The notes: generated by a model from the letters alone, not told the origin. A DNA stretch of 64,000 nucleotides from Lentzea waywayandensis (GCF_900115955.1 NZ_FOYL01000003.1:340377-404376); one strand, 5' to 3'; counted from the first letter of the stretch, positions 47,167 through 56,179 are shown. Translations and numbers: made by a program.

Positions 47167-47762
47167 CACACCTCCCAGGCAGGCACGTTGAGCCTGCGCA
47201 CCTGCGGGTCGCCCCGCTCGTCGCCCAGCTGGCAGATGCCGGCCGGGTCCAGTCCGAAGTGGACGCCCTGGTCGGGCGCGAGGCCCAGCCACGCCGCGAT
47301 CAGCACCCGGCTGAAGTGCCCGTGGCCCACCAGCACCACGTCACCGCCGGGCAGGATCTTGCGCACCTCGCTGAGCACGTTGCGGGCCCGTTCCTGCACC
47401 TCCGCGTGCGTCTCGCCGTTCGGCATCGGGTGCGACCACACCGTCCAGCCGGGCACGCGCTCGCGGATCTGCGGCGTGGTGATGCCCTCGTAGTCGCCGT
47501 AGTTCCACTCGGCCAGGTCCTCGGTCATCGCGTTGACCTCCAGCCCGGCCAGGGAGGCCGTTCTGGTGGCGCGCTGCCGCGGACTGGTCAGCACCAACGC
47601 AGGTGCCTGGTCCGTACCCCTCAGCCGGGCGAGCGTGGCGCCCGCGCGGCGTGCCTGCTGCTCGCCCTCAGGCGTCAGCTCGATGTCAGTGCGTCCCGTG
47701 TGCCTGCCGCTCTCGGACCACTCGGTCTGGCCGTGACGCAGCAGGTAGAGGTGGGTGCTCAC
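47166..47762 (-). CDS. Histidine phosphatase family protein
   Basis: 198 residues from GTG 47762. Phosphohistidine motif LLRHGQTEW (H10), LTSPRQRATRTASLAGL, the acid in EWNYGDYEG, and VVLVGHGHFSRVL with the second His. Phosphoglycerate-mutase-like fold; closest in place to M. tuberculosis gpm2 (Rv3214). Coupled to the GNAT gene. Confidence 0.9.
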   Translation of the reverse strand: MSTHLYLLRHGQTEWSESGRHTGRTDIELTPEGEQQARRAGATLARLRGTDQAPALVLTSPRQRATRTASLAGLEVNAMTEDLAEWNYGDYEGITTPQIRERVPGWTVWSHPMPNGETHAEVQERARNVLSEVRKILPGGDVVLVGHGHFSRVLIAAWLGLAPDQGVHFGLDPAGICQLGDERGDPQVRRLNVPAWEV

Positions 47763-47830
47763 CTGGTTGATCCTAAGGAGTGACGGGGAGCACGTTTGGA
47801 GTAGTACACCGTCGAGGTACCCCGCCCGCC

Positions 47831-47992
47831 ATGAGCGGCGAGCATCACGACCACGGCGCCCCCGACGAGGTCGACGCCCAGGAGATCCGCGAGGCCTTCG
47901 GGGTTCGCGTCGCACGCATCCGGGCGGAACTCACCTCGACGTGGAACAAGCTGAGCCAGAACGAGCGCGACACCGACGACAGAGGCCGGTGA
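47831..47992 (+). CDS. Small acidic helical protein (53 aa)
   Basis: ATG 47831: MSGEHHDHGAPDEVDAQEIR then EAFGVRVARIRAELTSTWNK..., a single amphipathic helix with a charged tail. No family recognised; a GTG-type start further up cannot be excluded. Low-confidence small gene. Confidence 0.4.
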   Translation: MSGEHHDHGAPDEVDAQEIREAFGVRVARIRAELTSTWNKLSQNERDTDDRGR

Positions 47993-48079
47993 CATTTCGG
48001 TTCTGCTCGAAATGCGGGCGCATTGCGGATGCAGCCTGCTTTTCTGGGAGGCCTGATCGCGGTTCTGAGGGGGAATGAC

Positions 48080-48247
48080 GTGGGATACGTGCTGGATTGG
48101 CAGGAACTGGAGCCGTCGGACGAGATCGGACACGGTCCTCAAGCGACGCACACCATCGTGAGCAGCGTGGTCAGCGTGGGCGCCGGCACCTGGCCCACGA
48201 TCGACGCCTTCCGCTTCGATGAGGGAAATCACCCGCCGTTGGGCTGA
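48080..48247 (+). CDS. Small hypothetical protein (55 aa)
   Basis: GTG 48080 follows GAGGGGGAATGAC. Product VGYVLDWQELEPSDEIGHGP..., mixed strand character, no signal peptide. The open frame extends up to 48023 without a ribosome site. Unknown function. Confidence 0.4.
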   Translation: MGYVLDWQELEPSDEIGHGPQATHTIVSSVVSVGAGTWPTIDAFRFDEGNHPPLG

Positions 48248-48369
48248 ACGGCGTAATACTCCCGTCTGGTTGTCGTTTTGATTGGCGGATTCCGGGCGGA
48301 ATTGCGTGCCGTGTGCTGTGCGGCGTGGCTAGAACGGAGTGGACAGTCCTTTTTGAGGGGGACCCGCTC

Positions 48370-51036
48370 ATGCGTCGCACAGTCGCGCTTTTGCTACCTG
48401 TTCTGCTGGCCGCGGTACTACCGGCGCTTCCCGCGTCGGCCGCGCCGGAACCACTTCCTCCACCTGGCTGGACCGTCTCCGGCGACGAGATCCGGTGGAC
48501 CACCGCCACGTCGATGCCGTTGCTCGAAGCGGGCGTGGAGTTCTGGGAGGGCGACCGGTTCCTCGGGCGTGCCCAGGAGTCGGCGAACCTGCGGACCTAC
48601 ACGGTGAAGGCCGCGTTGAAGGACCCCGCCGCGCTTCAGGTGCGGTCGGCCGGGAAGCGGCTGGACGTGCCGGAGCCTCCGGCGGCCGGTCTGTCCGTGC
48701 CCGAGCTGCCGGCGTTGCAGCCCGAGGCCGGGGTGGATCCCGGCAGGCCGGGGCCGTACGCCACCAGCACCGGTGAGTACGCGCTCGACTCGATCAAGCT
48801 GCCCGAGTACGCGGCGCCGATCGAGATGGAGGGTGTCGTCGTCGCGCCCAAGGGTGCGCCGGGCAAGCGGCCGCTCGTGCTCTTCCTGCACGGCAGGCAC
48901 TTCACCTGCTACAGCAAGTCGGATCCGAACCGGATCGCGATGAACTGGCCGTGCCCCAGCGGGTTGACGGCCGTGCCGAGCCACAAGGGGTACCTGAAGG
49001 CGCAGCAGTTGCTGGCGTCGCAGGGATATCTGACGGTGTCGATCTCCGCCAACGGTGTCAACGCCCAGGACGCGATGACCGCCGACGCGGGTGCGCAGGG
49101 CCGTTCGTCGCTGGTGCGCCACCACCTGGCGAAGTGGGCGGACTGGGCCTCCTCCGGTCGCGGTTCCGCACCTGCCGCCGTGAAGTCCGCGCCGGCCGCC
49201 GACATGTCGAAGGTGCTGCTGGTGGGCCACTCTCGCGGTGGTGAGGGCGTCAACCGCGCCGCCACCGACAGCCTCACCCCGCCGCCCGGCGACACGGGGT
49301 TCTCCGGTCCGGTGCGCTGGAACATCCGCGGCGACGTGCTGATCGGTCCCACGATCTTCGGCCACAACCCGGCGCCGGACGTGCCCTCGGTGACGTTCCT
49401 GCCCGGTTGCGACGGTGACGTGTCCGACCTGCAGGGCCAGATGTTCGTGGACCAGACGCGCGGCCTGAGCCGTGGCGACGCGGTGCACAGCGCCCTGTAC
49501 ATGATCGGCGCGAACCACAACTACTTCAACAGCGAGTGGACCCCCGGCCAGGCCGAGGCACCGGCGTCCGACGACTTCTGGCCCGGCCAGCAGCCGGACC
49601 CGCTGTGCACGCCCGGTACCGCCACCCGCCTGACCGCCGACCAGCAGCAGACCATGGGCGCCACCTACATCGCGGCGTCCACGCGCCTGTTCCTCGGCCG
49701 TGACGAGTCCGTGCTGCCGCTGCTCGACGGCTCCGGCGTCCGCGCCCCGTCCGCCGACCCGGCCCGCGTTCTCTCGCACGCGATCGGCGCGGATCGCAAG
49801 TCGCTCGTCGTGCCGGACGGGTCCACCGGTGTTTCCGGCAGTGCGCGTGTCTGCCAGCAGACGTCCCGTGACGCCGCCGTCGGGTGCAGCACGTCGCGTT
49901 CACCGCACTTCGTCGGTTTCCGCGGCGCGGTGGCGCAGCCCGAACGCCTTTCGGTCGCGTTCAAGTGGTCTGCAGCGGGCCAGGCCGGTGTGGTCACGCC
50001 CTCCGCACCGGTGTCGCTGCACGGTTCCAGTGATCTGGCCTTGCGCCTGGCCGTTCCGCCGAACTCCGCGGCCTCCCGGTTCGGTGTGTCCGTGACCGAC
50101 CACAATGGACGGAAGCACTCGCTCGGCTCCGTCTCGGTGACCGGCCTGCCCGGCTCGGATCGCACGAGTTCGTTGTGGGGCCAGGAAGTCCGCGTGCCAC
50201 TGCCCTCGGGCGTCGGCCGCGTCGCCTCGTTGGAACTGGTCCCCGAGGCCGCGTCCGGCGAGGCGTGGCTGATCGACGCCTACGGCTGGGAAAAGGGGCT
50301 TGTCCCGGTGGTTCCCACGCGGCTGGCTCGGGTCGACGCCGCCGTCACGACGGTCGACGAGGGCGACTCCGGCACGCAGACCCACAACATCGTCGTCACC
50401 GCGACCGGCAACGGCACCCGTGTGATCCGGCTCTTCTACACCGACCCGGCGACCAAGCAGCCCACGACCAAGCTCGTGACGCTGAAGCCGGGCGAGAACC
50501 GCGCCGAGGTGCCGGTGACCTACACCGGCAACACCAGGTGGAGCGGCGACGTCCGCTATCCCGTCTCCGTTCTGGCGATCTCCAACGCGGTCGTCGGTTC
50601 GGCGACCGGTGGACTGCTGGTGCGCAACGACGACCCCGCGCCCAAGGTGACGGTCACCCCCGTCGCCGGCAGCGTGGTGGAGGGCGGCGCGCTGAAGTGG
50701 AAGCTGACGCTGTCCGAGGCCGTCGACTCGCCGGTCTCGCTCTTCGGGATACCGGTGGCACCGGTATCCGGCACGGAACTGTCCACAACGGACGTCAAAG
50801 CCGAGTGGCTGCTGCGGAACTCGGGTGAGGAAGCGCTGCCCTCGCGGCCGTTGTCCTCCACGCAGGTCGGGATCTACGCGTTCATCCAGTCGGGCCAGAC
50901 CTCCGTCGAGTTCGAGGTGCCGACCGTGGCCGACACCGAGACCGAGACCGAGGAGCAGGTCCGGCTGAAGTTCGAGGGGATCTCGCCCACCGGCACCGAC
51001 TTCGAGGTGACGGGCAAGGTCACGGAGGCGGCGTGA
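48370..51036 (+). CDS. Large secreted alpha/beta-hydrolase with C-terminal beta domains
   Basis: 888 residues from ATG 48370 (GAGGGGGACC upstream). Signal peptide ends ...LPASA. An N-terminal beta region (GWTVSGDEIRWTTATS) precedes a hydrolase domain of about residues 130-440: VLFLHGRHFTCYSKSD, nucleophile elbow VGHSRGGEGVNRA, ...GCDGDVSDLQGQ... and IGANHNYFNSEW with the His. The last ~250 residues carry Calx-beta-like segments (ARVDAAVTTVDEGDSGTQTH, VTPVAGSVVEGGALKWKLTL). Probably an extracellular esterase or chlorophyllase/PET-hydrolase-like enzyme; substrate unknown. Overlaps the convergent regulator gene by 17 bp. Confidence 0.85.
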   Translation: MRRTVALLLPVLLAAVLPALPASAAPEPLPPPGWTVSGDEIRWTTATSMPLLEAGVEFWEGDRFLGRAQESANLRTYTVKAALKDPAALQVRSAGKRLDVPEPPAAGLSVPELPALQPEAGVDPGRPGPYATSTGEYALDSIKLPEYAAPIEMEGVVVAPKGAPGKRPLVLFLHGRHFTCYSKSDPNRIAMNWPCPSGLTAVPSHKGYLKAQQLLASQGYLTVSISANGVNAQDAMTADAGAQGRSSLVRHHLAKWADWASSGRGSAPAAVKSAPAADMSKVLLVGHSRGGEGVNRAATDSLTPPPGDTGFSGPVRWNIRGDVLIGPTIFGHNPAPDVPSVTFLPGCDGDVSDLQGQMFVDQTRGLSRGDAVHSALYMIGANHNYFNSEWTPGQAEAPASDDFWPGQQPDPLCTPGTATRLTADQQQTMGATYIAASTRLFLGRDESVLPLLDGSGVRAPSADPARVLSHAIGADRKSLVVPDGSTGVSGSARVCQQTSRDAAVGCSTSRSPHFVGFRGAVAQPERLSVAFKWSAAGQAGVVTPSAPVSLHGSSDLALRLAVPPNSAASRFGVSVTDHNGRKHSLGSVSVTGLPGSDRTSSLWGQEVRVPLPSGVGRVASLELVPEAASGEAWLIDAYGWEKGLVPVVPTRLARVDAAVTTVDEGDSGTQTHNIVVTATGNGTRVIRLFYTDPATKQPTTKLVTLKPGENRAEVPVTYTGNTRWSGDVRYPVSVLAISNAVVGSATGGLLVRNDDPAPKVTVTPVAGSVVEGGALKWKLTLSEAVDSPVSLFGIPVAPVSGTELSTTDVKAEWLLRNSGEEALPSRPLSSTQVGIYAFIQSGQTSVEFEVPTVADTETETEEQVRLKFEGISPTGTDFEVTGKVTEAA

Positions 51037-51895
51037 CCGTCCGCGGGTGGTCGCTGCGGCGGCCACCCGCGTTCTCCGCCGTCCAGCTGTTCAGCAGGCG
51101 GAGCTTCTCCTCCGAAGGAGAGCCGGTGTCGGCGCTGTAGATGACGATGGTCTGCCCCTGGGAGTCCGGCAGGCGCAGCGTCTGCCAGTTGAGCCGCAGG
51201 TCGCCGACGGCCTCGTGGAAGAAGCGCTTGACGCCGTGCTGGTGCTCGGACAGGCGGTAGTCCGCCCACATGCTCGCGAACTCCTCCGAACGGGTGCTCA
51301 GATCGCCGACGATCCGCGACAGGGCTTCGTTGTCACGGCCGGGGATGACCGAGGCGCGCAGCGTGGCCACGATGTCGGCGGCGATCTCGGCCCAGTCGCG
51401 GTACACGACGCGGGCGCGCGGGTTCAGGAACATCCACTTGGCCAGGCTGCGGTCCTCGGCAGGCATGGCCTCGAAGTCGTCCAGCAGCGCCTTGCCCGCG
51501 TGGTTGATGCCGAGCACTTCCAGGTACGGCCCGTGGATGACGGCGGGCACGTCGATGGCGCGGATCATGGACTGCAACGCGGGCCTGGCCCTGAGCGTCG
51601 TGGACGGGCGGGCCGCCTCCGGCTGGAGCAGTGAGGCGAAGTAGCGGCTCTCGACGTCGTCGAGCCGCAGCGCCCGCGCGACCGCCTCGGCCACCTGCTC
51701 GGAGACGTTGCGCGCACGGCCCTGTTCGAGCTTGACGTAGTAGTCGACGCTGACGCCGGCGAGGATCGCGACCTCCGCGCGCCGCAGCCCCTTGACCCGG
51801 CGGGGTGTCGTGGCGGCGGGCAGGCCCACGTCCTCGGGGGACAGCGCCGCACGGCGCGAGGTGAGGAAGTCGCGCAGTTCGTTGCCGCTGGTCAT
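51020..51895 (-). CDS. XRE regulator of the MmyB-like type
   Basis: 291 residues from ATG 51895. N-terminal HTH: LRDFLTSRRAALSPEDVGLP, RRVKGLRRAEVAILAGVSVDYYVKLEQGR; C-terminal ligand-binding PAS-like domain (MmyB-like): YLEVLGINHAGKALLDDF, WMFLNPRARVVYRDWAEIAA, HQHGVKRFFHEAVGDLRLNW. Such regulators usually control a neighbouring oxidoreductase gene; here the divergent SDR gene is the natural candidate. Ligands in the family include fatty-acid-like molecules. Confidence 0.92.
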   Translation of the reverse strand: MTSGNELRDFLTSRRAALSPEDVGLPAATTPRRVKGLRRAEVAILAGVSVDYYVKLEQGRARNVSEQVAEAVARALRLDDVESRYFASLLQPEAARPSTTLRARPALQSMIRAIDVPAVIHGPYLEVLGINHAGKALLDDFEAMPAEDRSLAKWMFLNPRARVVYRDWAEIAADIVATLRASVIPGRDNEALSRIVGDLSTRSEEFASMWADYRLSEHQHGVKRFFHEAVGDLRLNWQTLRLPDSQGQTIVIYSADTGSPSEEKLRLLNSWTAENAGGRRSDHPRTVTPPP

Positions 51896-51938
51896 GCCCC
51901 GATTATGGTCGCCTTTCGTGCTGGCCGGCAGTTCCTGG

Positions 51939-51972
51939 GTGGTACTGCCAGAGCCACGACGAGGGGTACCAC
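51939..51972. promoter_or_regulatory. Inverted repeat between MmyB-like regulator and SDR gene
   Basis: GTGGTAC (51939-51945) and GTACCAC (51966-51972) form a perfect 7-bp inverted repeat; a second one, GGCAGT/ACTGCC (51927-51949), overlaps it. The divergent intergenic position makes an operator plausible. Confidence 0.4.
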
Positions 51973-52044
51973 TCATCCCCTTCGAATCGGCGTTCTGCTG
52001 GGACGTAATGGAAAGCGTCAACAACGTCCCGCAAGGAGAACATC

Positions 52045-52881
52045 GTGTCCGTTTGGTTTGTCACCGGTGCGTCGCGCGGCCTGGGCCTGGAGATCGTGAA
52101 GGCCGCGCTGACGCGTGGCGACTCGGTGGTCGCGACCGCCCGCGACCCGAAAGCGATCGAGCAGGCGTTGCCCGGCCACGCCGGGAACCTGCTCGCCCTG
52201 CCCCTGGACGTCACCGCCCAGTCCCAGGCCGACGCGGCCGTGCAAGCCGCCGTCGCCCGGTTCGGCGGCATCGACGTCCTGGTCAACAACGCCGGCCGCG
52301 GCCTCGTCGGCGCGGTCGAGGAGACCAGCGACGCCGAGGCCCGCGCGGTCTTCGACATCAACGTCTTCGGCCTGCTGACCGTGGTCAGGGCAGTCGTGCC
52401 GGTCATGCGCACCGCACGCCGCGGCCGGATCCTCAACATCAGCTCGACCGGCGGCGTGGTCGCGTGGGCGGGCTGGGGCGTCTACAGCGCCACGAAGTTC
52501 GCGCTAGAAGGCATCACCGAGGCGTTGCGCCTCGAACTGGCCCCTCTCGGCATCCAGGTCACCTCGGTGCAGCCGGGCCCGCTGCGCACCGATTTCCTCG
52601 CCTCGTCGTCACTGGGGCAGGTGGAACGGGTCATCGACGACTACGCCACCACCGGCGGCGCGTCCAGGGCGTGGGCAGGGGAGAACCACGGCCTGCAGGA
52701 AGGCGACCCGGTCAAGGCTGCGGCCGCGCTGCTGACCCTCGCCGACCTGGCCGAGATGCCGGCGCGACTCCCGCTCGGCACCTCCACGCTGGCGGACATC
52801 CGCACCAAGCTCGCGGCCGTCGGCGCGGACCTGGAGACCTGGCAGGAACTTTCTCGCTCGACCGACGTCGTCCCCGCCTGA
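52045..52881 (+). CDS. Short-chain dehydrogenase/reductase
   Basis: 278 residues from GTG 52045 (AAGGAGAAC upstream). TGASRGLGLEI cofactor loop, LDVTAQ, NNAGRG, catalytic Ser in ISSTGG and YSATK. Classical SDR, probably NADP-linked (Arg after the beta2 strand, TARDPK). Divergent from the MmyB-like regulator, a common regulator-target pair. Substrate unknown. Confidence 0.93.
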   Translation: MSVWFVTGASRGLGLEIVKAALTRGDSVVATARDPKAIEQALPGHAGNLLALPLDVTAQSQADAAVQAAVARFGGIDVLVNNAGRGLVGAVEETSDAEARAVFDINVFGLLTVVRAVVPVMRTARRGRILNISSTGGVVAWAGWGVYSATKFALEGITEALRLELAPLGIQVTSVQPGPLRTDFLASSSLGQVERVIDDYATTGGASRAWAGENHGLQEGDPVKAAAALLTLADLAEMPARLPLGTSTLADIRTKLAAVGADLETWQELSRSTDVVPA

Positions 52882-52908
52882 ACGCGCATCGGTGACGACC
52901 ATGCGCCG

Positions 52909-53319
<411 letters not shown>

Positions 53320-53365
53320 GACCGCATGCTTGCACGCGAGAGCAACCCCGGAAAACGACGCTGAC

Positions 53366-53409
53366 GGTGTTCCGAGTTTCTCTTCTTCATCAAGGCGGCC
53401 CCCTGCGGG
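53366..53409. repeat. Left copy of 44-bp direct repeat (island boundary)
   Basis: This 44-bp stretch (GGTGTTCCGAGTTTCT...CCCCCTGCGGG) recurs at 61559-61602 with two mismatches. In the right copy the sequence continues into a perfect GC hairpin; here the hairpin is broken after GCGGG. Direct repeats of this kind may mark an integration or duplication. Confidence 0.75.
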
Positions 53410-53421
53410 ATCGCGATCGAA

Positions 53422-53465
53422 CGCGACCATGGATGGCGGATGAGTCTCCGTCACTCATGGTCGCG
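53422..53465. repeat. 10-bp inverted repeat beside the left direct repeat
   Basis: CGCGACCATG (53422-53431) and CATGGTCGCG (53456-53465) are perfect arms; an alternative inner pair ATGAGT/ACTCAT (53440-53445, 53453-53458) lies in the loop. It sits 13 bp inside the left repeat, and may be a terminal structure or recombination site. Confidence 0.6.
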
Positions 53466-53479
53466 TCGTGTCACTGCGT

Positions 53480-53740
53480 TCACAGGTCTTCTTTGGCGTC
53501 CTCCAGCTGCCTACGATCCTTGTCGCGCTCACTGGGCATCAAGTTCCGGAACTGCATCTCCATCACGGCACGAGCGCCGAGCTCTGAGATGCCGAACCTC
53601 TCTTGCAGCACCGAGAACGCTTCGTTCTCGTCGGCAACTCCAGAAATTGCGGCAGCAACTTCGACGAAAGATTCGGCAGCGGTCATGCGTGCGTGCAGAA
53701 TCTGAATTCGTTCCTCGACGAAGCCTGGAGGATAGGACAT
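53480..53740 (-). CDS. GyrA-like miniprotein (86 aa)
   Basis: Starts MSYPPGFVEERIQILHARMT. From residue ~37 the sequence DENEAFSVLQERFGISELGA and RAVMEMQFRNLMPSERDKDR resembles the conserved GyrA/ParC helix pair 'L..RF.LSE.QA.AIL.M.L..LT.LERDK' at the end of the breakage-reunion domain. No catalytic Tyr or other topoisomerase part is present. Short proteins of this type occur in other actinomycetes. It might bind topoisomerase or be a stand-alone dimer module; function unknown. Confidence 0.7.
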   Translation of the reverse strand: MSYPPGFVEERIQILHARMTAAESFVEVAAAISGVADENEAFSVLQERFGISELGARAVMEMQFRNLMPSERDKDRRQLEDAKEDL

Positions 53741-53826
53741 GGTTCTACCTTCGTAGAGTAGGTGTGAAGGGAAACGGTACCACGGTCAACGTTCCGCTGC
53801 CCGGCAACGCCACACCTCGACGTTTC

Positions 53827-54158
53827 TCAGTAGAACCATTGATCGCCATTGGGGTTCACGTACCAGTGGTAGGACTCCCAGTTGAAGACGAAGTCCTTGT
53901 CGCTGCCGATGGGCTTGAAGCGGATGCCGACCATCACGTAGTTCCGCGCGTCTCTCACCATGCCCGTGGAACGCCCCGTGTTGGTGCCGTAGAAGTTCTG
54001 GTTGTACACCTTCTCGCACTCGCCGAAGTAGCCGACCTGAGTGTCCGGAAGCAACGGAATCTCGTGGTGAACGGTGCAGCTGTGCCCGTTGAGATCCCAG
54101 CGCCACCCGTAGCGGGACTTCAGCTCCCCGCGGAAGAGAACTTCCTGGCGGTTGAAGA
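53827..54158 (-). pseudogene. Orphan C-terminal fragment of an unknown protein
   Basis: An open frame to 53827 encodes FRGELKSRYGWRWDLNGHSC..., FGECEKVYNQNFYGTNTGRS... and ends ...YVNPNGDQWFY*. The frame runs up to a TGA near 54201 without any ATG or GTG; the first possible start is a TTG at 54054 inside the conserved-looking part. The beta-rich, Trp/Tyr-rich sequence with two Cys could be an exported domain. It appears to have lost its N-terminus where it meets a phosphotransferase relic. Confidence 0.55.
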
Positions 54159-54287
54159 TGCGTTTTCGCCCAGCCGCATCAAACGTGCGTCGGTAGCGTC
54201 AATTCCGGTGTGGGCGGACGCCTCCTTGAGAACCGCAGAAGCAAGCTGCGAGGTGAAAGGCCCGTCCGGGATGTCCGCTTCAACCAC
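54159..54287 (-). pseudogene. N-terminal relic of an aminoglycoside-phosphotransferase-like gene
   Basis: From GTG 54287 the frame reads VEADIPDGPFTSQLASAVLK, then DATDARLMRLGENA, matching the N-terminus of actinobacterial APH-type phosphotransferases ('..T..L...VL.EA....G.D...A.LLRLGENAV'). Homology ends at ENA (about 54159); the frame then diverges and stops at 54120. The catalytic parts are gone. Gene relic at a rearrangement junction. Confidence 0.65.
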
Positions 54288-54391
54288 GTTGTGCACCCTG
54301 CTTACGCTAGAGGTTCGGTATTTGGTCCGCCAGGTTCAAGGTGCCTGACCAGGGCAGGTTTGAACCTGTGACTGTACGAAGTGGCCGAGGA

Positions 54392-55243
54392 TCACGACGC
54401 GGTCGGTTGCTCGCCTGCCGCTACCTGGAGGACCGTCACGTACTCCTCTGCGAGCAGTCGGCTGAGAAGTATCTTGGATTCAGCGGGGCTCAGGGCGACG
54501 TCGTCCAGCGCGGCCAATGCTGCCCGGCACTGAGAAACTGCGGAACCGTCGTGCACGAAAACCCTTGCGAACTCGCATTCCGCAACCACGGTCGTGGGTG
54601 CCTTGTCGCGCTCATAAATCGTAAAGTCGGTCGAGGCGGGAAGCCGCTTGCCGGTTGGCATGATTCGAATGAAGCTCGACATGCGCCGTACCAGTTCGAA
54701 CTGGTCCATCCGTTCGCGCTCATCGTTGAGTGGTGCGCTCAGCGCAGTTTCGGTCACGTAGAAGAGACATGACGGACGGGAAGTGGGGCGCAAAATGCGC
54801 TGGCGCTCCTGCTGTGAACGGATGGCGTTCTGGATCTGTTCGGGTGTGGCCTCGCGTTGTTGGAGAAGCCTTTCCGTATAGTCGACAGTTCGAAGAAGAA
54901 CCGGGAGCGACTCCTTGCCGTAGCCGGTTATTGTGGTAGCGGAACGCTCGGCATGGGCGACGGTTTCGAAGTTGTCCCAGTTCTGGGCGAAGTAGGACTC
55001 AAATGCGTTTCGATAGTGGTTGGTGAATTCGGTGATCGCGCTCTTATCCTTGCCGCACGCCGTCAGGTACTGCGCCAGGTCCAGTTCGGTTGGCCGTACT
55101 TTTCCGCGTTCGATATTGGAAACCTTGCTCGGGTCCCAGTCGAGGCGTTCGGCGAACTCGCTGCCCGTGGGAAACTCCTGGCGGAGTGCCCGCAGCGTGT
55201 TACCGAGTTCACAGCTCCGAGGCGTTGCTGGAGTCTGTTCCAT
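54392..55243 (-). CDS. XRE-family regulator with DUF5753 domain
   Basis: 283 residues from ATG 55243 (AAAGGAAAAGG upstream). HTH: LGNTLRALRQEFPTGSEFAE, LDWDPSKVSNIERGKVRPTE; DUF5753 region: LPVLLRTVDYTERLLQQREA, RPSCLFYVTETALSAPLNDE. About 30% of residues look shared with the regulator at 4991-5842. No DUF397 gene accompanies it; instead a phosphotransferase relic follows. Confidence 0.92.
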   Translation of the reverse strand: MEQTPATPRSCELGNTLRALRQEFPTGSEFAERLDWDPSKVSNIERGKVRPTELDLAQYLTACGKDKSAITEFTNHYRNAFESYFAQNWDNFETVAHAERSATTITGYGKESLPVLLRTVDYTERLLQQREATPEQIQNAIRSQQERQRILRPTSRPSCLFYVTETALSAPLNDERERMDQFELVRRMSSFIRIMPTGKRLPASTDFTIYERDKAPTTVVAECEFARVFVHDGSAVSQCRAALAALDDVALSPAESKILLSRLLAEEYVTVLQVAAGEQPTAS

Positions 55244-55357
55244 TGTTGCCTTTTCCTTTTCGTGCGGTGGAGCTAGGCTTCTTCGCTCGCGGCTTCCTGG
55301 AAGCGGGACGGCGTGACGAGTGTGCTCTAAGGGCACTCGCCGCCTCGGCGATCACTT

Positions 55358-55696
55358 CTATTGATTGAGTCGATTTTGCAGTGCTTTGAAGCCCTGTCGG
55401 ATCAGCTGGCAGGTGGTTGGGTCCTCGATGTATCGCCCGCGTCCTGCGCTTTCTAGGTAAACAACGTCGTTGTGTTGCTCGTGTGGAAAATTCAGATGGC
55501 AGTACGAGCTTTCAGGCCGGATTTCGGCGCATAGTTCGTCGTCCGGGACCTGAACTGTGAAGTGATCAAAGTCCGAGAGGTGCACCAACTGCATCAGCGC
55601 GGCGTTGGTGATCGCCGGATTTCCGACGACCTGATGAATCGCACGCTTGGTGAGCACCACGTGGACTGTCGGGTTCGATGCCTCGTTGTTGGCCAA
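55358..55696 (-). pseudogene. C-terminal half of a split XRE/DUF5753 regulator
   Basis: 112 codons from a TTG at 55696, in the same frame as the gene upstream and separated from it only by its TGA (55706-55708). TVHVVLTKRAIHQVVGNPAI, LSDFDHFTVQVPDDEL and NDVVYLE match the second half of DUF5753 domains ('V.F.L.E.VL....G....M..QL..L......V.VQV.P'). No ribosome site before the TTG. Most simply the second part of one interrupted gene. Confidence 0.65.
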
Positions 55697-55705
55697 GCTT
55701 TTGAG

Positions 55706-56179
55706 TCAGTCGGTGTGAGAGTCTGGCCTGTGGCCTGAATCCTCGTTGGCTGATTTCGAGGAATCCGGTTGAGTAATAGACGCTCTGTAGTCGGCGGTTT
55801 GAATAAGGCGTGGAATGGTGTCGGCGCCGAATGTGCGAATCGCGGCGGCCTCAAGGCGTGCCTCGTCCGCATCCTTAGCTTCGTCCAGGTCGTAAGCGGA
55901 CTGCCTGTACCGAATTTTCTTGCGTTCCTCTGCGGCAAACTCGGCGCGCCTGGCTTGCTGCTTCCAAACCTCGTTCGGGAGTTCGTAGACTCTTCCGAGA
56001 ATCATGACGTTCAGCGGGTCGAACGGCCTTAGTGCGTTTTCCATCATGCTGAGCTGGGCGATGGAGAAACCGGCCTCTTTGCATGCTTCGGCGAGACTCA
56101 TGTCAGTCGCGTCGCGCCACTTACGCAGGGTGCGCCCGATTGCCCTCTCGGCCATTGATGGGTGGATGTAAACAGTCAC
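55706..56179 (-). CDS. N-terminal half of a split XRE/DUF5753 regulator
   Basis: 157 residues from GTG 56179, overlapping the upstream stop (GTGA). HTH: AIGRTLRKWRDATDMSLAEA, GFSIAQLSMMENALRP; then EVWKQQARRAEFAAEERKKI and the DUF5753 opening DTIPRLIQTADYRASI. An in-frame TGA at 55706-55708 ends it before the rest of the domain, which continues in the same frame to 55358. It may still bind DNA. Confidence 0.75.
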   Translation of the reverse strand: MTVYIHPSMAERAIGRTLRKWRDATDMSLAEACKEAGFSIAQLSMMENALRPFDPLNVMILGRVYELPNEVWKQQARRAEFAAEERKKIRYRQSAYDLDEAKDADEARLEAAAIRTFGADTIPRLIQTADYRASITQPDSSKSANEDSGHRPDSHTD

